From Arthrobacter sp. OY3WO11 (lineage in GTDB: Bacteria > Actinomycetota > Actinomycetes > Actinomycetales > Micrococcaceae), in NCBI RefSeq assembly GCF_001641125.1, contig NZ_LWLP01000001.1, forward strand, positions 706,147-770,146: DNA of 64,000 nt. The letters run 5' to 3'. The notes beneath the pieces are model-generated. The model saw only the letters and a program-made list of their open reading frames with translations, was not told the origin of the DNA and did not search any database. Shown piece by piece: positions 1-9,034 of this stretch (within the stretch, counting starts at the first letter, position 1; each line of letters starts with the position of its first letter). The position numbers and the translations under genes are program-made.

Positions 1-520
1 TCCCGCGGCCGTGCAGGAAGCAATCTCGGCCTCGAGCAGCATGCACCCCGACTCGCTGGACGCCGTCAACCCGCACTCCGACGCGCCGTCCATCGGCGAG
101 ATGCTGGCATGCCCCGAGACTCCGCTGGAACGCCTGGAGGAGCTCGCCTGCCTGCGTGATGCCATCCAGGACCTGGACCCCGCGGACCGGGAACTCCTGT
201 ACCGCCGCTACTTCTGCGAGGAAACCCAGGTGCAGCTGGGAAAGCGGCTGGGCATGTCCCAAATGCAGGTCTCGCGCCGGCTTGCCCGGGTGCTGGTGGC
301 TCTCCAGCGAAGGCTCGAAGACAGTGCCATCGCAGGACCGGGAGACGAAACACAAGGGAACACTGCCCGGGGAAATGCAGGCCACGGGACCCGTATGGTC
401 CCGGTGGCCGGCGCGTCCTTGCGGACCGCCCACGGAGCGGGCAGTCCTGCCCCGTCCGGCAGGAGTACTGCCCGCCGGGGTGGGGGCGAGGTAGCCGCCA
501 GGCTCCCCCTGGAAGCGTGA
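1..520 (+). CDS. Alternative sigma factor, SigB/SigF type (3' part)
   Basis: The reading frame is open from the window edge, so the start lies upstream. The visible part holds the end of region 3 and all of sigma-70 region 4: a run of acidic and leucine residues (LDPADRELLYRRYF) followed by the helix-turn-helix that reads the -35 box (QLGKRLGMSQMQVSRRLARV). The SQMQVSR recognition helix is typical of the general-stress and sporulation SigB/SigF/SigG branch. Beyond region 4 there is an unusual 60-residue tail rich in Gly, Ala, Arg and Ser, with no recognisable domain. The tail DNA contains a hairpin (437-475), and the stop TGA sits in the first of three 15-bp tandem repeats. Family assignment is firm. 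The target regulon and any anti-sigma partner are not visible here. Confidence 0.85.
   Translation, partial: PAAVQEAISASSSMHPDSLDAVNPHSDAPSIGEMLACPETPLERLEELACLRDAIQDLDPADRELLYRRYFCEETQVQLGKRLGMSQMQVSRRLARVLVALQRRLEDSAIAGPGDETQGNTARGNAGHGTRMVPVAGASLRTAHGAGSPAPSGRSTARRGGGEVAARLPLEA
437..475. repeat. Hairpin inside the sigma-factor tail
   Basis: The left arm 437-451 (GCGGGCAGTCCTGCC) pairs with 458-475 (GGCAGGAGTACTGCCCGC) apart from a three-base bulge and leaves a 6-nt loop. It lies in coding sequence for the low-complexity tail. There is no T-run after it, so it is not a canonical terminator. Confidence 0.5.
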
Positions 521-559
521 ATCCGCCGCGCGTGAATCCGCTGCGCCTGAGTCCGTAGC
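515..559 (+). repeat. Three 15-bp tandem repeats spanning the sigma-factor stop
   Basis: The units are 515-529 (GCGTGAATCCGCCGC), 530-544 (one base different) and 545-559 (GCCTGAGTCCGTAGC). Each unit is five codons long and carries an in-frame TGA, so the first copy ends the sigma-factor gene and the others would repeat the stop. From here to base 741 I see no gene, only the leader of the downstream operon. Confidence 0.6.
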
Positions 560-741
560 GCGGGAATTCCCAGCTCCTGAATCCGGCGTTCCGTACTCCG
601 CCAAAAGACCTCAAGAAAACCGCCAACAGCCAAGGGCGGGCCTATCTTGCCTGTTCAGCGCCATGGCCGAACAACAGACCGAAAGCCGGGAAAAACATCC
701 GGCCCCGTTTAGGAGCAGCAGCAGAGGGGAACAGGGAGGAC

Positions 742-1278
742 ATGGGAAGCACCGAAACAACCAGGCTCAGGGCTGTCCTGTTCGACCGGGACGGCACACT
801 GGTGGTCGATGTGCCGTACAACGGGGACCCGGACCTTGTCCGGCCGATGCCCGGCGCTAAAGCGGTACTCGATGCCCTGCGCTCTGACGGAATCGCAACC
901 GGCGTAGTCAGCAACCAGTCCGGCATCGCCCGGGGCATGATCACTGCCGACGACGTCGCCAGGGTAAACGCCAGGGTGGAGGAACTGCTTGGCCCCTTTG
1001 ACGTGTGGGAAGTCTGTCCCCACGCGGAGCAGGATGGCTGCCCGTGCCGGAAGCCCGCACCGGGAATGGTCCATAGCGCCTGCCGGAAGCTCGGTGTCAC
1101 AGAGTCCGAGGCAGCACTGATCGGCGATATCGGCGCCGACGTCAGGGCCGCGGAAGCAGCCGGCGCCACGGGCGTCCTGGTTCCCACACCTGTCACGCTT
1201 GCCGCGGAGGTGGCTGACGCGCCGCTGGTGGCCCAGGACCTGGCCGGCGCCGTGCGCCTGCTGCAGGAGCGGCGGTAA
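742..1278 (+). CDS. gmhB: HAD-IIIA phosphatase, GmhB-like (heptose-bisphosphate phosphatase)
   Basis: 178 residues, the usual size for D-glycero-D-manno-heptose 1,7-bisphosphate 7-phosphatase. In that family the enzyme removes the C7 phosphate between the two steps done by HldE. HAD motif I is at residues 15-19 (DRDGT, nucleophile Asp15 and acid/base Asp17). The GmhB zinc site is complete, with Cys92, His94, Cys100 and Cys102 in CPHAEQDGCPC. Lys104 follows, and the acidic motif is at 129-133 (DIGAD). A ribosome site (AGGGAGG) precedes ATG 742. The stop overlaps the next start by one base (TAATG). Histidinol-phosphate phosphatase shares this fold, but the neighbours (GmhA-like, HldE-like, GT9) favour the heptose role. 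Confidence 0.8.
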   Translation: MGSTETTRLRAVLFDRDGTLVVDVPYNGDPDLVRPMPGAKAVLDALRSDGIATGVVSNQSGIARGMITADDVARVNARVEELLGPFDVWEVCPHAEQDGCPCRKPAPGMVHSACRKLGVTESEAALIGDIGADVRAAEAAGATGVLVPTPVTLAAEVADAPLVAQDLAGAVRLLQERR

Positions 1279-2366
1279 TGGGCCGCGTCCTGGTGGCGCG
1301 CCTGGACAGCATGGGCGATGTCCTCCTGGCGGGTCCTGCCGTCAGGGCCGTGGCCAACGGCAGGATCCCGGACGGCAGCAGGCCCAACCACGTAGTGATG
1401 CTGTGCGGCAGGCAGGGTGAATCTGCCGCCGCCTTGCTGCCGGGTGCCTCCGAGGTCTACAGCTGGGACAGCCCCTGGATCGTGAATCCTGCACCGAAAA
1501 TGACCGGCCCGCATGCCGACAGGCTCATCGAATACGTCCGCAATTCCAGGATCACCGAAGCCGTCATCCTCACGTCCTTCCACCAGTCACCGCTGCCGCT
1601 GGCGCTGCTGCTGCGGTTGGCGGGTGTTGAGCGCATCACCGGCGCGTCTACTGATTACGCCGGGTCCCTCCTTGATGTCCGGCTGAAGCCGGGGGAGGAC
1701 TTTCCCGAGGACCAGCCTGAGGCTGAACGGGCCCTGGGTATCGCGGAGGCCGCGGGGTTCAGGCTCCCGGCAGGGGACGACGGCAAGCTGCGCCTTGCCT
1801 CTGTGCCGGACGTCGCGGACCTTGTGGGGCACGACCCGTACGTGGTGGTGCACCCCGGCGCGGCCGTCCCCGCAAGGGCCTGGCCCCCGCTGCACCACGC
1901 GGCCGCCGTCGAACTTCTCCAGGGCGCGGGACACCGCGTGGTGGTCACCGGTGGTCCCGGCGAAACCTCCCTGACCGCCACGGTGGCAGGACCCTCGGCG
2001 CTGGACCTGGGCGGCAGGACGGACCTGCATTCCCTGGCGGGCGTCATGGCAGGCGCCGGTGCAGTCATCACCGGCAACACTGGTCCCGCGCACCTTGCGG
2101 CCGCTGTCGGCACTCCCGTTGCCTGCCTGTTTTCCCCCGTGGTCCCGGCCATCCGCTGGGCACCCTACGGGGTTCCGCTGGAACTCCTGGGGGACCAGAA
2201 CGCTGCCTGCCGGATGACCCGCGCCCGCGTCTGCCCGGTTCCGGGACACCCCTGCCTGGACTCCGTTTCGCCCGAGGAAGTGGTGGCGGCAGTGGAACGC
2301 CTGATGGGCGGAGTGAGCTCTTTCAGTACCCACGTCAGCACCCGTAGAAAGGCCCGCAACAGATGA
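1278..2366 (+). CDS. Glycosyltransferase family 9 (heptosyltransferase-like)
   Basis: 362 residues with the two-lobed GT-B fold of GT9, the family that transfers heptose from ADP-heptose in Gram-negative LPS core synthesis. The C-terminal lobe carries a phosphate-contacting stretch (VVVHPGAAVPARAWP) and the GT9 signature GNTGPAHLAAAVGTP. It starts directly on the stop of the gmhB-like gene and ends in an ATGA overlap with the next transferase, so the genes should be co-translated. The organism should have no LPS, so the acceptor is presumably a cell-wall or capsular glycan or an exported protein; that is inference. The exact donor cannot be read from sequence. Confidence 0.8.
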   Translation: MGRVLVARLDSMGDVLLAGPAVRAVANGRIPDGSRPNHVVMLCGRQGESAAALLPGASEVYSWDSPWIVNPAPKMTGPHADRLIEYVRNSRITEAVILTSFHQSPLPLALLLRLAGVERITGASTDYAGSLLDVRLKPGEDFPEDQPEAERALGIAEAAGFRLPAGDDGKLRLASVPDVADLVGHDPYVVVHPGAAVPARAWPPLHHAAAVELLQGAGHRVVVTGGPGETSLTATVAGPSALDLGGRTDLHSLAGVMAGAGAVITGNTGPAHLAAAVGTPVACLFSPVVPAIRWAPYGVPLELLGDQNAACRMTRARVCPVPGHPCLDSVSPEEVVAAVERLMGGVSSFSTHVSTRRKARNR

Positions 2367-3406
2367 GAATCCTGCTCTGGCATGTCCACGGTTCCTGGAC
2401 GGACGCGTTCGTGCGCGGCCGTCATGATTACCTGCTCCCTGTCCTGCCTGCCGGTGGGCCTTGGGGACTGGGCCGTGCCGGCAGGGACTGGCCCGCATCG
2501 GTGCATGAGGTGGACCTGGCGGCGCTGGATGCGGACGCCGTGGACGCCGTCGTGCTGCAACGCCCGGAAGAAATTGCTGAAGTAGAGCGCATGCTGGGCC
2601 GCCGGCCTGGTATTGACCTGCCGGCGGTGTACGTGGAGCACAACACCCCCAAGGGCGATTTCCCCTTCTCACGGCATCCACTCGCGGACCAGTCCGCCAT
2701 CCCCCTGGTTCACGTCACCCACTTCAACCGGCTCGCCTGGGACAACGGATCTGCGGTGTCAACGGTGGTCGAGCACGGAATACCGGACCCCGGGCAGCTC
2801 TACACGGGTGAGCTGGCGGAGCTGGGCGTGGTGGTCAATGAACCTGTCCGCCGCGGCCGCGTCACGGGAACCGACCTGCTGCCGGCCTTCGCGTCTGTGG
2901 CGCCGCTGCAGGTCTTCGGCATGAAGACGGACGGCCTGGCTGCCGCCGCCGGCATGGACGCATCCCGGTTGACCTCCCGCGGCGACCTCAGGACACAGGA
3001 ACTGCACCGCGAACTGGCACGATGCCGCGTCTACGTGCACCCGATGCGCTGGACCTCACTGGGCCTGTCCCTCCTGGAAGCCATGCACCTGGGGATGCCG
3101 GTGGTTGCCCTGGCATCCACCGAAGCGCCGCGGGCCGTGCCGCCGGAAGCGGGCGCCGTGTCCGCCGACATCGATGAGCTGCTCCGCTGTGCTCGGCGGC
3201 TCGTGGCCAATCCGGAGGAAGCACGACGACGCGGCGTCGCTGCACGTGAAGCGGCACTGGAACGTTACGGGCTGGGGAAGTTCCAGGACCGTTGGGACGA
3301 GCTCTTGGGAGACCTGGCCAGCCGGCCCAGGCGCCCGCTGAACGCCAGCAACAACGGCCTGGACGAGCGGATCCTTGTTCCGGCGCGAGAGAGGAAGACC
3401 CCATGA
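2363..3406 (+). CDS. Glycosyltransferase, GT-B fold (group 1 / GT4-like)
   Basis: 347 residues. The C-terminal half has the E-x7-E-type donor-binding loop of group 1 transferases ([14 protein letters not shown]) followed by a typical closing helix. The N-terminal half is less conserved and has no signal peptide or membrane segment, so it should act at the cytoplasmic face. Start ATG 2363 overlaps the preceding stop by four bases, and its own stop overlaps the next start the same way. Donor and acceptor are unknown. The position between a GT9 enzyme and a GT4 enzyme suggests it adds one residue of the same glycan. Confidence 0.7.
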   Translation: MRILLWHVHGSWTDAFVRGRHDYLLPVLPAGGPWGLGRAGRDWPASVHEVDLAALDADAVDAVVLQRPEEIAEVERMLGRRPGIDLPAVYVEHNTPKGDFPFSRHPLADQSAIPLVHVTHFNRLAWDNGSAVSTVVEHGIPDPGQLYTGELAELGVVVNEPVRRGRVTGTDLLPAFASVAPLQVFGMKTDGLAAAAGMDASRLTSRGDLRTQELHRELARCRVYVHPMRWTSLGLSLLEAMHLGMPVVALASTEAPRAVPPEAGAVSADIDELLRCARRLVANPEEARRRGVAAREAALERYGLGKFQDRWDELLGDLASRPRRPLNASNNGLDERILVPARERKTP

Positions 3407-4656
3407 GAATCTCGATGATTTCAGAACACGCCAGCCCTTTGGCGGCCTTGGGCGGGGTGGATGCCGGCGGGCAAAACGTGCACGTTGCGGCACTGTCGGA
3501 GGCATTGGCCAGACGCGGACACCACGTAACCGTGTACACCCGCAGGGACGCAACGGAGCTTCCCGCCCGGGTCCGGGTGGGGCGGCGCCTGGAAGTGGTC
3601 CATGTGGATGCAGGGCCGGCCCGCCATGTTCCGAAGGACGAGCTCCTTCCCTTCATGGGTGAGCTCGCCGACGGTGTGGCCAGGGACTGGAGCCAGCGGC
3701 CGCCGGACGTGGTGCACGGCCACTTCTGGATGTCGGGCCTGGCTGCCCTGGACGCAGCGAGGCGCCCGGACTCCGGGTACCGGGTCCCCGTGATCCAGAC
3801 CTTCCACGCGCTGGGGACAGTCAAGCGCCGGCACCAGGGAGCAGAGGACACCAGCCCGGGGGAACGCCGCTGGCTGGAACCTGGTGTGGGCAGGTCCGCG
3901 GACAGGATCATCGCCACCTGCTCGGACGAGGTTTTTGAGCTCAAGGCCATGGGCATCGACACCGGCAAGATCTCTATTGCCCCCTGCGGCGTGGACCTGG
4001 ACTTCTTCTCGGCTGATGGTCCCGTGGCGGCAAGGACGGCGAACCACCGGATCCTCTCGGTGGGCCGCCTGGTGCCGCGCAAGGGTGTGGACCTGGTGAT
4101 CCGGGCACTGCCTTACCTGCGCGAGGCAGGGTTCGACGGCGTCGAGCTCCTGATCGTGGGCGGCGGCGGAGATTCCGGCGTGCTTGACGCGGATCCGGAG
4201 GTGCGCCGCCTGCTGGGCCTTGCCGCCGAACTCGGGGTGGCGGACCAGGTGCGGCTGCAAGGACAGGTGTCCCGCAGCGAGATGCCTGGCATCTTCCGCA
4301 GCGCCGACGCTGTGGTGTGCGCACCCTGGTACGAGCCCTTCGGCATTGTCCCGCTGGAAGCCATGGCCTGCGGTGTCCCCGTGGTGGCTGCCGCAGTCGG
4401 GGGTCTCCGCGACACAGTGGTGGACCACGGAACCGGGCTGCACGTGCCGCCCCGCGATCCGGAAGCCATCGCTTCCGCACTGGCCATGCTGCTCCGCAAC
4501 CCGTCGCTGCGGGCGGAGCTGGGAAACGCGGGCAAGGTGCGCGCCCGCACCCGGTACTCCTGGGACCGGGTTGCCGCCGAAACCGAAAAGGCCTACCAGC
4601 TGGCGGTGGCAGGCGCTCCTGCCGGTGTTGCCTCGATGGAAGGAGCGGCGCTGTGA
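3403..4656 (+). CDS. Glycosyltransferase family 4
   Basis: 417 residues. The N-terminus ([13 protein letters not shown], then [12 protein letters not shown]) matches the acceptor-side loop of the sucrose-phosphate-synthase/MshA-like branch of GT4. The donor site shows [23 protein letters not shown], with both glutamates of the E-x7-E motif. I chose ATG 3403 because it overlaps the upstream stop (ATGA), follows a GAGAGGAAG ribosome site, and is where the conserved N-terminus begins; the frame is open further upstream but has no family signal. It ends in a GTGA overlap with the isomerase gene. Substrate unknown. Confidence 0.8.
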   Translation: MRISMISEHASPLAALGGVDAGGQNVHVAALSEALARRGHHVTVYTRRDATELPARVRVGRRLEVVHVDAGPARHVPKDELLPFMGELADGVARDWSQRPPDVVHGHFWMSGLAALDAARRPDSGYRVPVIQTFHALGTVKRRHQGAEDTSPGERRWLEPGVGRSADRIIATCSDEVFELKAMGIDTGKISIAPCGVDLDFFSADGPVAARTANHRILSVGRLVPRKGVDLVIRALPYLREAGFDGVELLIVGGGGDSGVLDADPEVRRLLGLAAELGVADQVRLQGQVSRSEMPGIFRSADAVVCAPWYEPFGIVPLEAMACGVPVVAAAVGGLRDTVVDHGTGLHVPPRDPEAIASALAMLLRNPSLRAELGNAGKVRARTRYSWDRVAAETEKAYQLAVAGAPAGVASMEGAAL

Positions 4657-5363
4657 CTCCGGACTGGTCCCTTCGAGACGCCGGCCTGAGGACCCTGGCC
4701 GCCCCTCCGCCACTGCCGTCCGTCCTGCCTGGTTCCGGGTTTGTGGACCCGGCAACCGCGGACGTTGTCCAGGCCCACCTGGACAACGTGGTGCCGGCGC
4801 TGGATTCGCTGCGGCGCCAGTCCGGCCGCCTCGCCGCCTGGGGAGTCGAACTGGCCCAGCGCCTGCTGCGCGGGCAGCGGCTGCTGGCCGCGGGGAACGG
4901 CGGTTCAGCCGCGGAGGCACAGCACCTCACCGCCGAGCTGGTGGGCAGGTTCGACGGCGAGCGCGTCCCGTTCTCTGCGATCTCGCTGCACGCCGAGTCC
5001 TCGGCCGTCACGGCGATCGCCAACGACTATGGGTACGACGACGTCTTTGCGCGCCAGGTGCGCGCACACGGCCGCTCCGGTGACGTGCTGATGCTGCTGT
5101 CCACCAGCGGCAAGAGCCCCAACCTGCTCCGGGCAGCGGAGGTCGCTGCCCGGCTCAACATCACCACCTGGGCGCTCACCGGCGCCGGCCCCAACCCCTT
5201 GTCCGAGGCCTGTGACGAGGCTGTGATGATCGACGCCCTCAATGCCAATGCGCAGGAGGGGCACCTGATCGCCCTGCATGCCATGTGCCGCGCCTTTGAC
5301 CTGGAAGTGGGACGGCGCAGTGTTCCCGACGCCGGACTGCCGGGCAGGGGAGGCCGGGCATGA
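4653..5363 (+). CDS. gmhA: SIS-domain isomerase, GmhA-like (sedoheptulose-7-phosphate isomerase)
   Basis: 236 residues. GmhA turns sedoheptulose 7-phosphate into D-glycero-D-manno-heptose 7-phosphate, the entry step to nucleotide heptoses. The sugar-phosphate loop is [14 protein letters not shown], a second SIS loop is [10 protein letters not shown], and the C-terminal helix carries QEGHLIALH, matching the Gln and His used for zinc and catalysis in GmhA. An N-terminal extension of about 30 residues, with proline-rich sequence, is longer than in the E. coli enzyme. Start GTG 4653 overlaps the GT4 stop. It is followed with an ATGA overlap by the HldE-like gene, which would use its product. Confidence 0.85.
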   Translation: MTPDWSLRDAGLRTLAAPPPLPSVLPGSGFVDPATADVVQAHLDNVVPALDSLRRQSGRLAAWGVELAQRLLRGQRLLAAGNGGSAAEAQHLTAELVGRFDGERVPFSAISLHAESSAVTAIANDYGYDDVFARQVRAHGRSGDVLMLLSTSGKSPNLLRAAEVAARLNITTWALTGAGPNPLSEACDEAVMIDALNANAQEGHLIALHAMCRAFDLEVGRRSVPDAGLPGRGGRA

Positions 5364-6784
5364 GGATCGTCGTGGTTGGCGACGTAATGCTGGACGTGGA
5401 CCTGTCCGGGGAGGCCACCCGGCTCAGCCCCGACGCACCGGTTCCGGTTGTGGACGTCTCCGGGGTCAGGCGGCGGGCCGGCGGTGCCGGCCTGGTGGCG
5501 CGGATGCTGGCGGAGGACGGCTGGCCCGTCACCCTGGTGACGGTCCTGGGCGATGACGACGCCGGGCGGCAGCTTGAGTCGCACCTCGCCGGGGTGCGGC
5601 TTGTGTCCGGCCCCAGCGGCCATGCCTCTCCGGTCAAGACCCGGGTCCGGGCAGGATCGCACCCGGTGGTGCGCTTCGACCAGGGCTGCGGCAAGGCGCC
5701 TGTTCCGGATGCCAGCCCGGCCATGCTCCGTGCGGTTGAGCAGGCAGGCGTGATCATCGTGGCCGACTACGGCAGGGGCCTGGCGGCGAATCCCCAGCTC
5801 AGGGACCTCCTGGCCCGGCTGGCCGGCAGCGTGCCCATCATCTGGGACCCGCATCCTTCCGGACCGGACCCTGTCCCGGGTGTGGCCGTGGTGACGCCCA
5901 ACCTTGCCGAGGCCAGCAAGGCGGCGGGTGCCTACACAAACCACCATGATGCAGCGCCGCAGGACGCAGGGACACAGGACCCGGCAGTCCAGGCTGGCCG
6001 GATCCTGATGGAGGAGTGGCAGAGCCGCGCCGTCCTGGTCACCAAGGGCGAGCAAGGAGCAGTCCTGCTGCAACAGGGCAGCAACTCTCAGCAGGCGGTG
6101 CCGGCGCCACGGGTGGAAGCGGGCGATCCCTGCGGTGCAGGTGACAGGCTGGCGGCCAGCCTGGCAGTCCACCTCCTGGCAGGCCGCGAGCTCGGGGAGG
6201 CAGCCAGGCTGGCAGTCCATGACGCCGCGGATTTCCTGGCCAGCGGGGGAGTGTCCGCGTTGCCGGACCAGGCCGGCTTCACTGCAGCCGCTCCGAAGCC
6301 GCGGAACCAGGCAGCCGGCAGGCTCCGCACCAGCGAACCGCTGCTGCTGGCCCGCGCGGTTCGGGAGAACGGCGGGACGGTGGTGGCGACAGGCGGCTGC
6401 TTCGACCTGCTGCACGCCGGCCACGTCCGGTCCCTCGCCGCGGCCCGCGAACTGGGCGACTGCCTGATCGTGTGCCTCAACTCAGATGACTCTGTCCGCC
6501 GGCTCAAGGGGCCGGAGCGACCCATCATCAGCCAACAGGACAGGGCAGAACTGCTTCTGGCTATGGAATGCGTGGACGCGGTGATGGTCTTCGATGAGGA
6601 CACCCCGGAAGCCGCCCTGGAACGCCTTCGCCCGGACATCTGGGTCAAGGGCGGGGACTACAAGGGTGCCCGCCTGCCGGAGGCCGACCTCGTGGAGAAA
6701 TGGGGAGGCCGCTGCCTTACCGTCCCCTACCATCCCGCACGTTCCACCACCGGCCTGGCCGATGCCCTTGCCAAGGTGAGCTGA
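5360..6784 (+). CDS. hldE: HldE-like bifunctional heptose kinase / nucleotidyltransferase (no. 1)
   Basis: 474 residues with two domains. Residues 1 to about 315 are a PfkB-type sugar kinase: GDVMLDVDLSGEATRLSPDAP at the start and the catalytic GAGD in DPCGAGDRLAAS. About 335-474 are a cytidylyltransferase-like domain (GGCFDLLHAGHVRSL, then VKGGDY and the RSTT motif). HldE phosphorylates heptose 7-phosphate at C1 and, after GmhB, makes the nucleotide sugar. The kinase half is odd: the PfkB motif normally read as GGAANxA is GGAGLVA here (residues 41-47), so a conserved sugar-contacting Asn is missing. The nucleotidyltransferase half looks intact. A second HldE gene with the normal motif lies at 9031-10569. 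Confidence 0.82.
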   Translation: MRIVVVGDVMLDVDLSGEATRLSPDAPVPVVDVSGVRRRAGGAGLVARMLAEDGWPVTLVTVLGDDDAGRQLESHLAGVRLVSGPSGHASPVKTRVRAGSHPVVRFDQGCGKAPVPDASPAMLRAVEQAGVIIVADYGRGLAANPQLRDLLARLAGSVPIIWDPHPSGPDPVPGVAVVTPNLAEASKAAGAYTNHHDAAPQDAGTQDPAVQAGRILMEEWQSRAVLVTKGEQGAVLLQQGSNSQQAVPAPRVEAGDPCGAGDRLAASLAVHLLAGRELGEAARLAVHDAADFLASGGVSALPDQAGFTAAAPKPRNQAAGRLRTSEPLLLARAVRENGGTVVATGGCFDLLHAGHVRSLAAARELGDCLIVCLNSDDSVRRLKGPERPIISQQDRAELLLAMECVDAVMVFDEDTPEAALERLRPDIWVKGGDYKGARLPEADLVEKWGGRCLTVPYHPARSTTGLADALAKVS

Positions 6785-6846
6785 CCGCGGCCCTGCCGCA
6801 CGTTTTTGTATTCCCACTGATTTGTATTCCCACTGAAAGGAACACC

Positions 6847-7563
6847 ATGACTGCAGAAGTAAATGTGCCTGGAACCGCCACCCCCGGCCGCGTGCTCGTC
6901 ACGGGAGGTGCCTCCGGACTGGGGGCCGCCGTCGTCGATGCCGTCCTTAGGGCAGGCGGCACCCCGGTGGTGCTGGACCGCGACATCAGCAACGTCTCGG
7001 CCGTCAAGGCCTTCGAAGTGGACGTTGCGGACCGCGTCGCGGTGGAGGCCGCCGTCAAGGAAGCCGCCGAATCACTGGGCGGACTGGAAGCGGTGGTTAC
7101 CGCCGCCGGCATTGACCGCTGCGGGAAACTGGCGGACGTCGAAGCCACTGAGTGGGAAAAGGTGATCGGGGTGAACCTTATGGGCACGGTCTCGGTGGTC
7201 CGGGCGGCCCTGCCCTACCTCAAGGCCAGCCACGGCCGGGTAGTGACGGTCGCTTCCACCCTGGGCAAGCGGGCCGTTGCCGATGCCACCGCCTACTGCG
7301 CGTCCAAGTTCGGCGTGGTGGGATTCAGCCACGCGCTCGCAGCGGAAACCGGCGGCGAAATCGGAGTGACCACCATGATCCCCGGCGGCATGAAAACCCG
7401 GTTCTTCGACGACCGCACGGAGCAGTACAAGCCACAGGACGATTCCCGCCTGAACGATCCCGCCAACACGGCCCAGGCAATCCTCTTTGCCCTGTCACAG
7501 CCCACCGGATGCGAGGTCCGGGAAATGCTGATCTGCCACGAAGAAGAGGGCTCCTGGCCCTAA
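6847..7563 (+). CDS. Short-chain dehydrogenase/reductase in the heptose locus
   Basis: 238 residues, classical SDR. The NAD(P) loop is TGGASGLG, the active site has Ser in ASTLGK and the YxxxK pair in AYCASKF, and the C-terminus ends in an acidic HEEEGSWP. I chose ATG 6847 because GAAAGGA precedes it by six bases and the Rossmann strand starts soon after; the longer open frame begins inside the previous gene. It is too short to be the extended-SDR epimerase HldD (about 310 residues). Gaps of 62 bases upstream and 43 bases downstream keep it in the same likely transcript. Substrate unknown: a sugar or aldehyde intermediate is possible given the aldehyde dehydrogenase next door. Confidence 0.75.
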   Translation: MTAEVNVPGTATPGRVLVTGGASGLGAAVVDAVLRAGGTPVVLDRDISNVSAVKAFEVDVADRVAVEAAVKEAAESLGGLEAVVTAAGIDRCGKLADVEATEWEKVIGVNLMGTVSVVRAALPYLKASHGRVVTVASTLGKRAVADATAYCASKFGVVGFSHALAAETGGEIGVTTMIPGGMKTRFFDDRTEQYKPQDDSRLNDPANTAQAILFALSQPTGCEVREMLICHEEEGSWP

Positions 7564-7606
7564 ACGCAACAGGCCACCAGACCGGAAAACCGACGGGAGG
7601 AACACC

Positions 7607-9034
7607 ATGCCCACCACTGCCACTGAAACACCTGCAGACACCGGAGCAGCAGACCGCGCCGGGATCACCATCCGCAACCCTCGTACCGGTGAGGTCCTCT
7701 GGACCGTGCCCGAGGCTCAACCCCATGCCGTGACCCGCGCCGTCGAGGTTGCCCGGAGCGCAGCGGCGGACTGGGCTTCCACTGCCCCGGCAGAGCGGGG
7801 CGCTGCGCTCCGCAAGGCTGCGCGGGCGCTCGACGCCGCCGCCCGGGAACTGGCCGGGCTCAACGCCAGCGAAACGGGACGGCCGGTAGAGGAATCGCTG
7901 GCGGGGATCGCGGCCGGTGTGTCCACGCTGGAGCAGTACGCCGAGCTTGGCCCTGTCCACCGCGGCCTCAGCCTGCGCGGAAACCAGCTCGCGTCGGACT
8001 ACACGGTGGCGGAGCCCCGGGGAGTGGCAGCGCTTCTTACCCCATGGAACGATCCCGTGGCGGTGGCCTGCGGGCTGATCGGCGCTGCGCTGGCTACCGG
8101 CAACGCGGTGGTCCACAAGCCCAGCGAGCGCTGTCCGCGCCTCGGCGAGGCGTTGGGGGAAGTCCTGGCCCCGGCCTTCCCTCCCGGCGTGTTCCAGACG
8201 GTTACCGGCGGAGCGGGCGTGGGCGCACTCCTTGCCCAGTCCGGGGTGGACGTCATTGCCCACGTCGGATCCAGTGCTGCCGGTGCCCATCTTGCGCGGG
8301 CGGGTGCTCAGTCCGGAGCACATGTCATCCGGGAGAACGGGGGAAACGATCCGCTGTTGGTGGACCGCGACGTCGATCCCGTGTGGGCGGCAGAGCAGGC
8401 CGCAATTGGCGCCTTCAGCAACAGCGGCCAGATCTGTGTTGCGGTTGAACGGATCTACGTCCATGAAGCCATCGCCGCGGAGTTTTGCGCTGCGCTGGAG
8501 GCGGAGGCAGCACTCCGCAACGGCAACGGCACGGTGGCCCCGCTGGTGGACGGACGCATGCGCGACGCCGTCCACGCCCACGTGGCTGACGCACTGCAGC
8601 AGGGAGCACATGCCGTTGAAGGCGGGACGCTCCCGGACGGGCCGGGCTCCTTCTACCCGGCAACAGTGCTGACCGGATGCACGGAACGGATGGAGGTCAT
8701 GACGGAAGAGACGTTCGGACCCGTTGCCCCCGTCCAGGTGGTGAAAACGTTCGACGACGGACTTCGGCTGGCGTGCAGCGGCAAGTACGGCCTCGCCGCC
8801 ACGGTGCTGTCCGGCAACATCGCCCACATCCAGCAGGCAGTGGCCGCCCTCCCCGTAGGAACCGTGAAAATCAACGAGGTCTTCGGCGGGGCCCCCGGCG
8901 GGGCTGCCCAGCCACGGGGCATCAGCGGCGCCGGCTTCGGGTACGGCCCCGAACTCCTTGATGAGTTCAGCCGGGTCAAAGTGGTGCACATTGCGGCGCC
9001 GCCGGCGGCTGCCCTGACCAGGGACCAGCCATGA
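7607..9034 (+). CDS. NAD(P)-dependent aldehyde dehydrogenase
   Basis: 475 residues, full length for the superfamily. It carries the cofactor loop (TPWNDPVAVAC), the general-base Glu in ENGGNDP (more often ELGG) and the catalytic Cys in NSGQICVAVER. The C-terminal EETFGPVAPV block is also present. A GGAGG ribosome site stands six bases before the start. Its stop overlaps the start of the second HldE gene (ATGA), which ties it tightly to the heptose operon. It might oxidise an aldehyde sugar or a by-product of the pathway; no substrate can be read from the sequence. Confidence 0.8.
   Translation: MPTTATETPADTGAADRAGITIRNPRTGEVLWTVPEAQPHAVTRAVEVARSAAADWASTAPAERGAALRKAARALDAAARELAGLNASETGRPVEESLAGIAAGVSTLEQYAELGPVHRGLSLRGNQLASDYTVAEPRGVAALLTPWNDPVAVACGLIGAALATGNAVVHKPSERCPRLGEALGEVLAPAFPPGVFQTVTGGAGVGALLAQSGVDVIAHVGSSAAGAHLARAGAQSGAHVIRENGGNDPLLVDRDVDPVWAAEQAAIGAFSNSGQICVAVERIYVHEAIAAEFCAALEAEAALRNGNGTVAPLVDGRMRDAVHAHVADALQQGAHAVEGGTLPDGPGSFYPATVLTGCTERMEVMTEETFGPVAPVQVVKTFDDGLRLACSGKYGLAATVLSGNIAHIQQAVAALPVGTVKINEVFGGAPGGAAQPRGISGAGFGYGPELLDEFSRVKVVHIAAPPAAALTRDQP

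Noticed and set aside
6847..7563. HldD-type ADP-heptose epimerase
   Set aside because: At 238 residues with a classical AYCASK active site it is a short SDR, not an extended-SDR epimerase.
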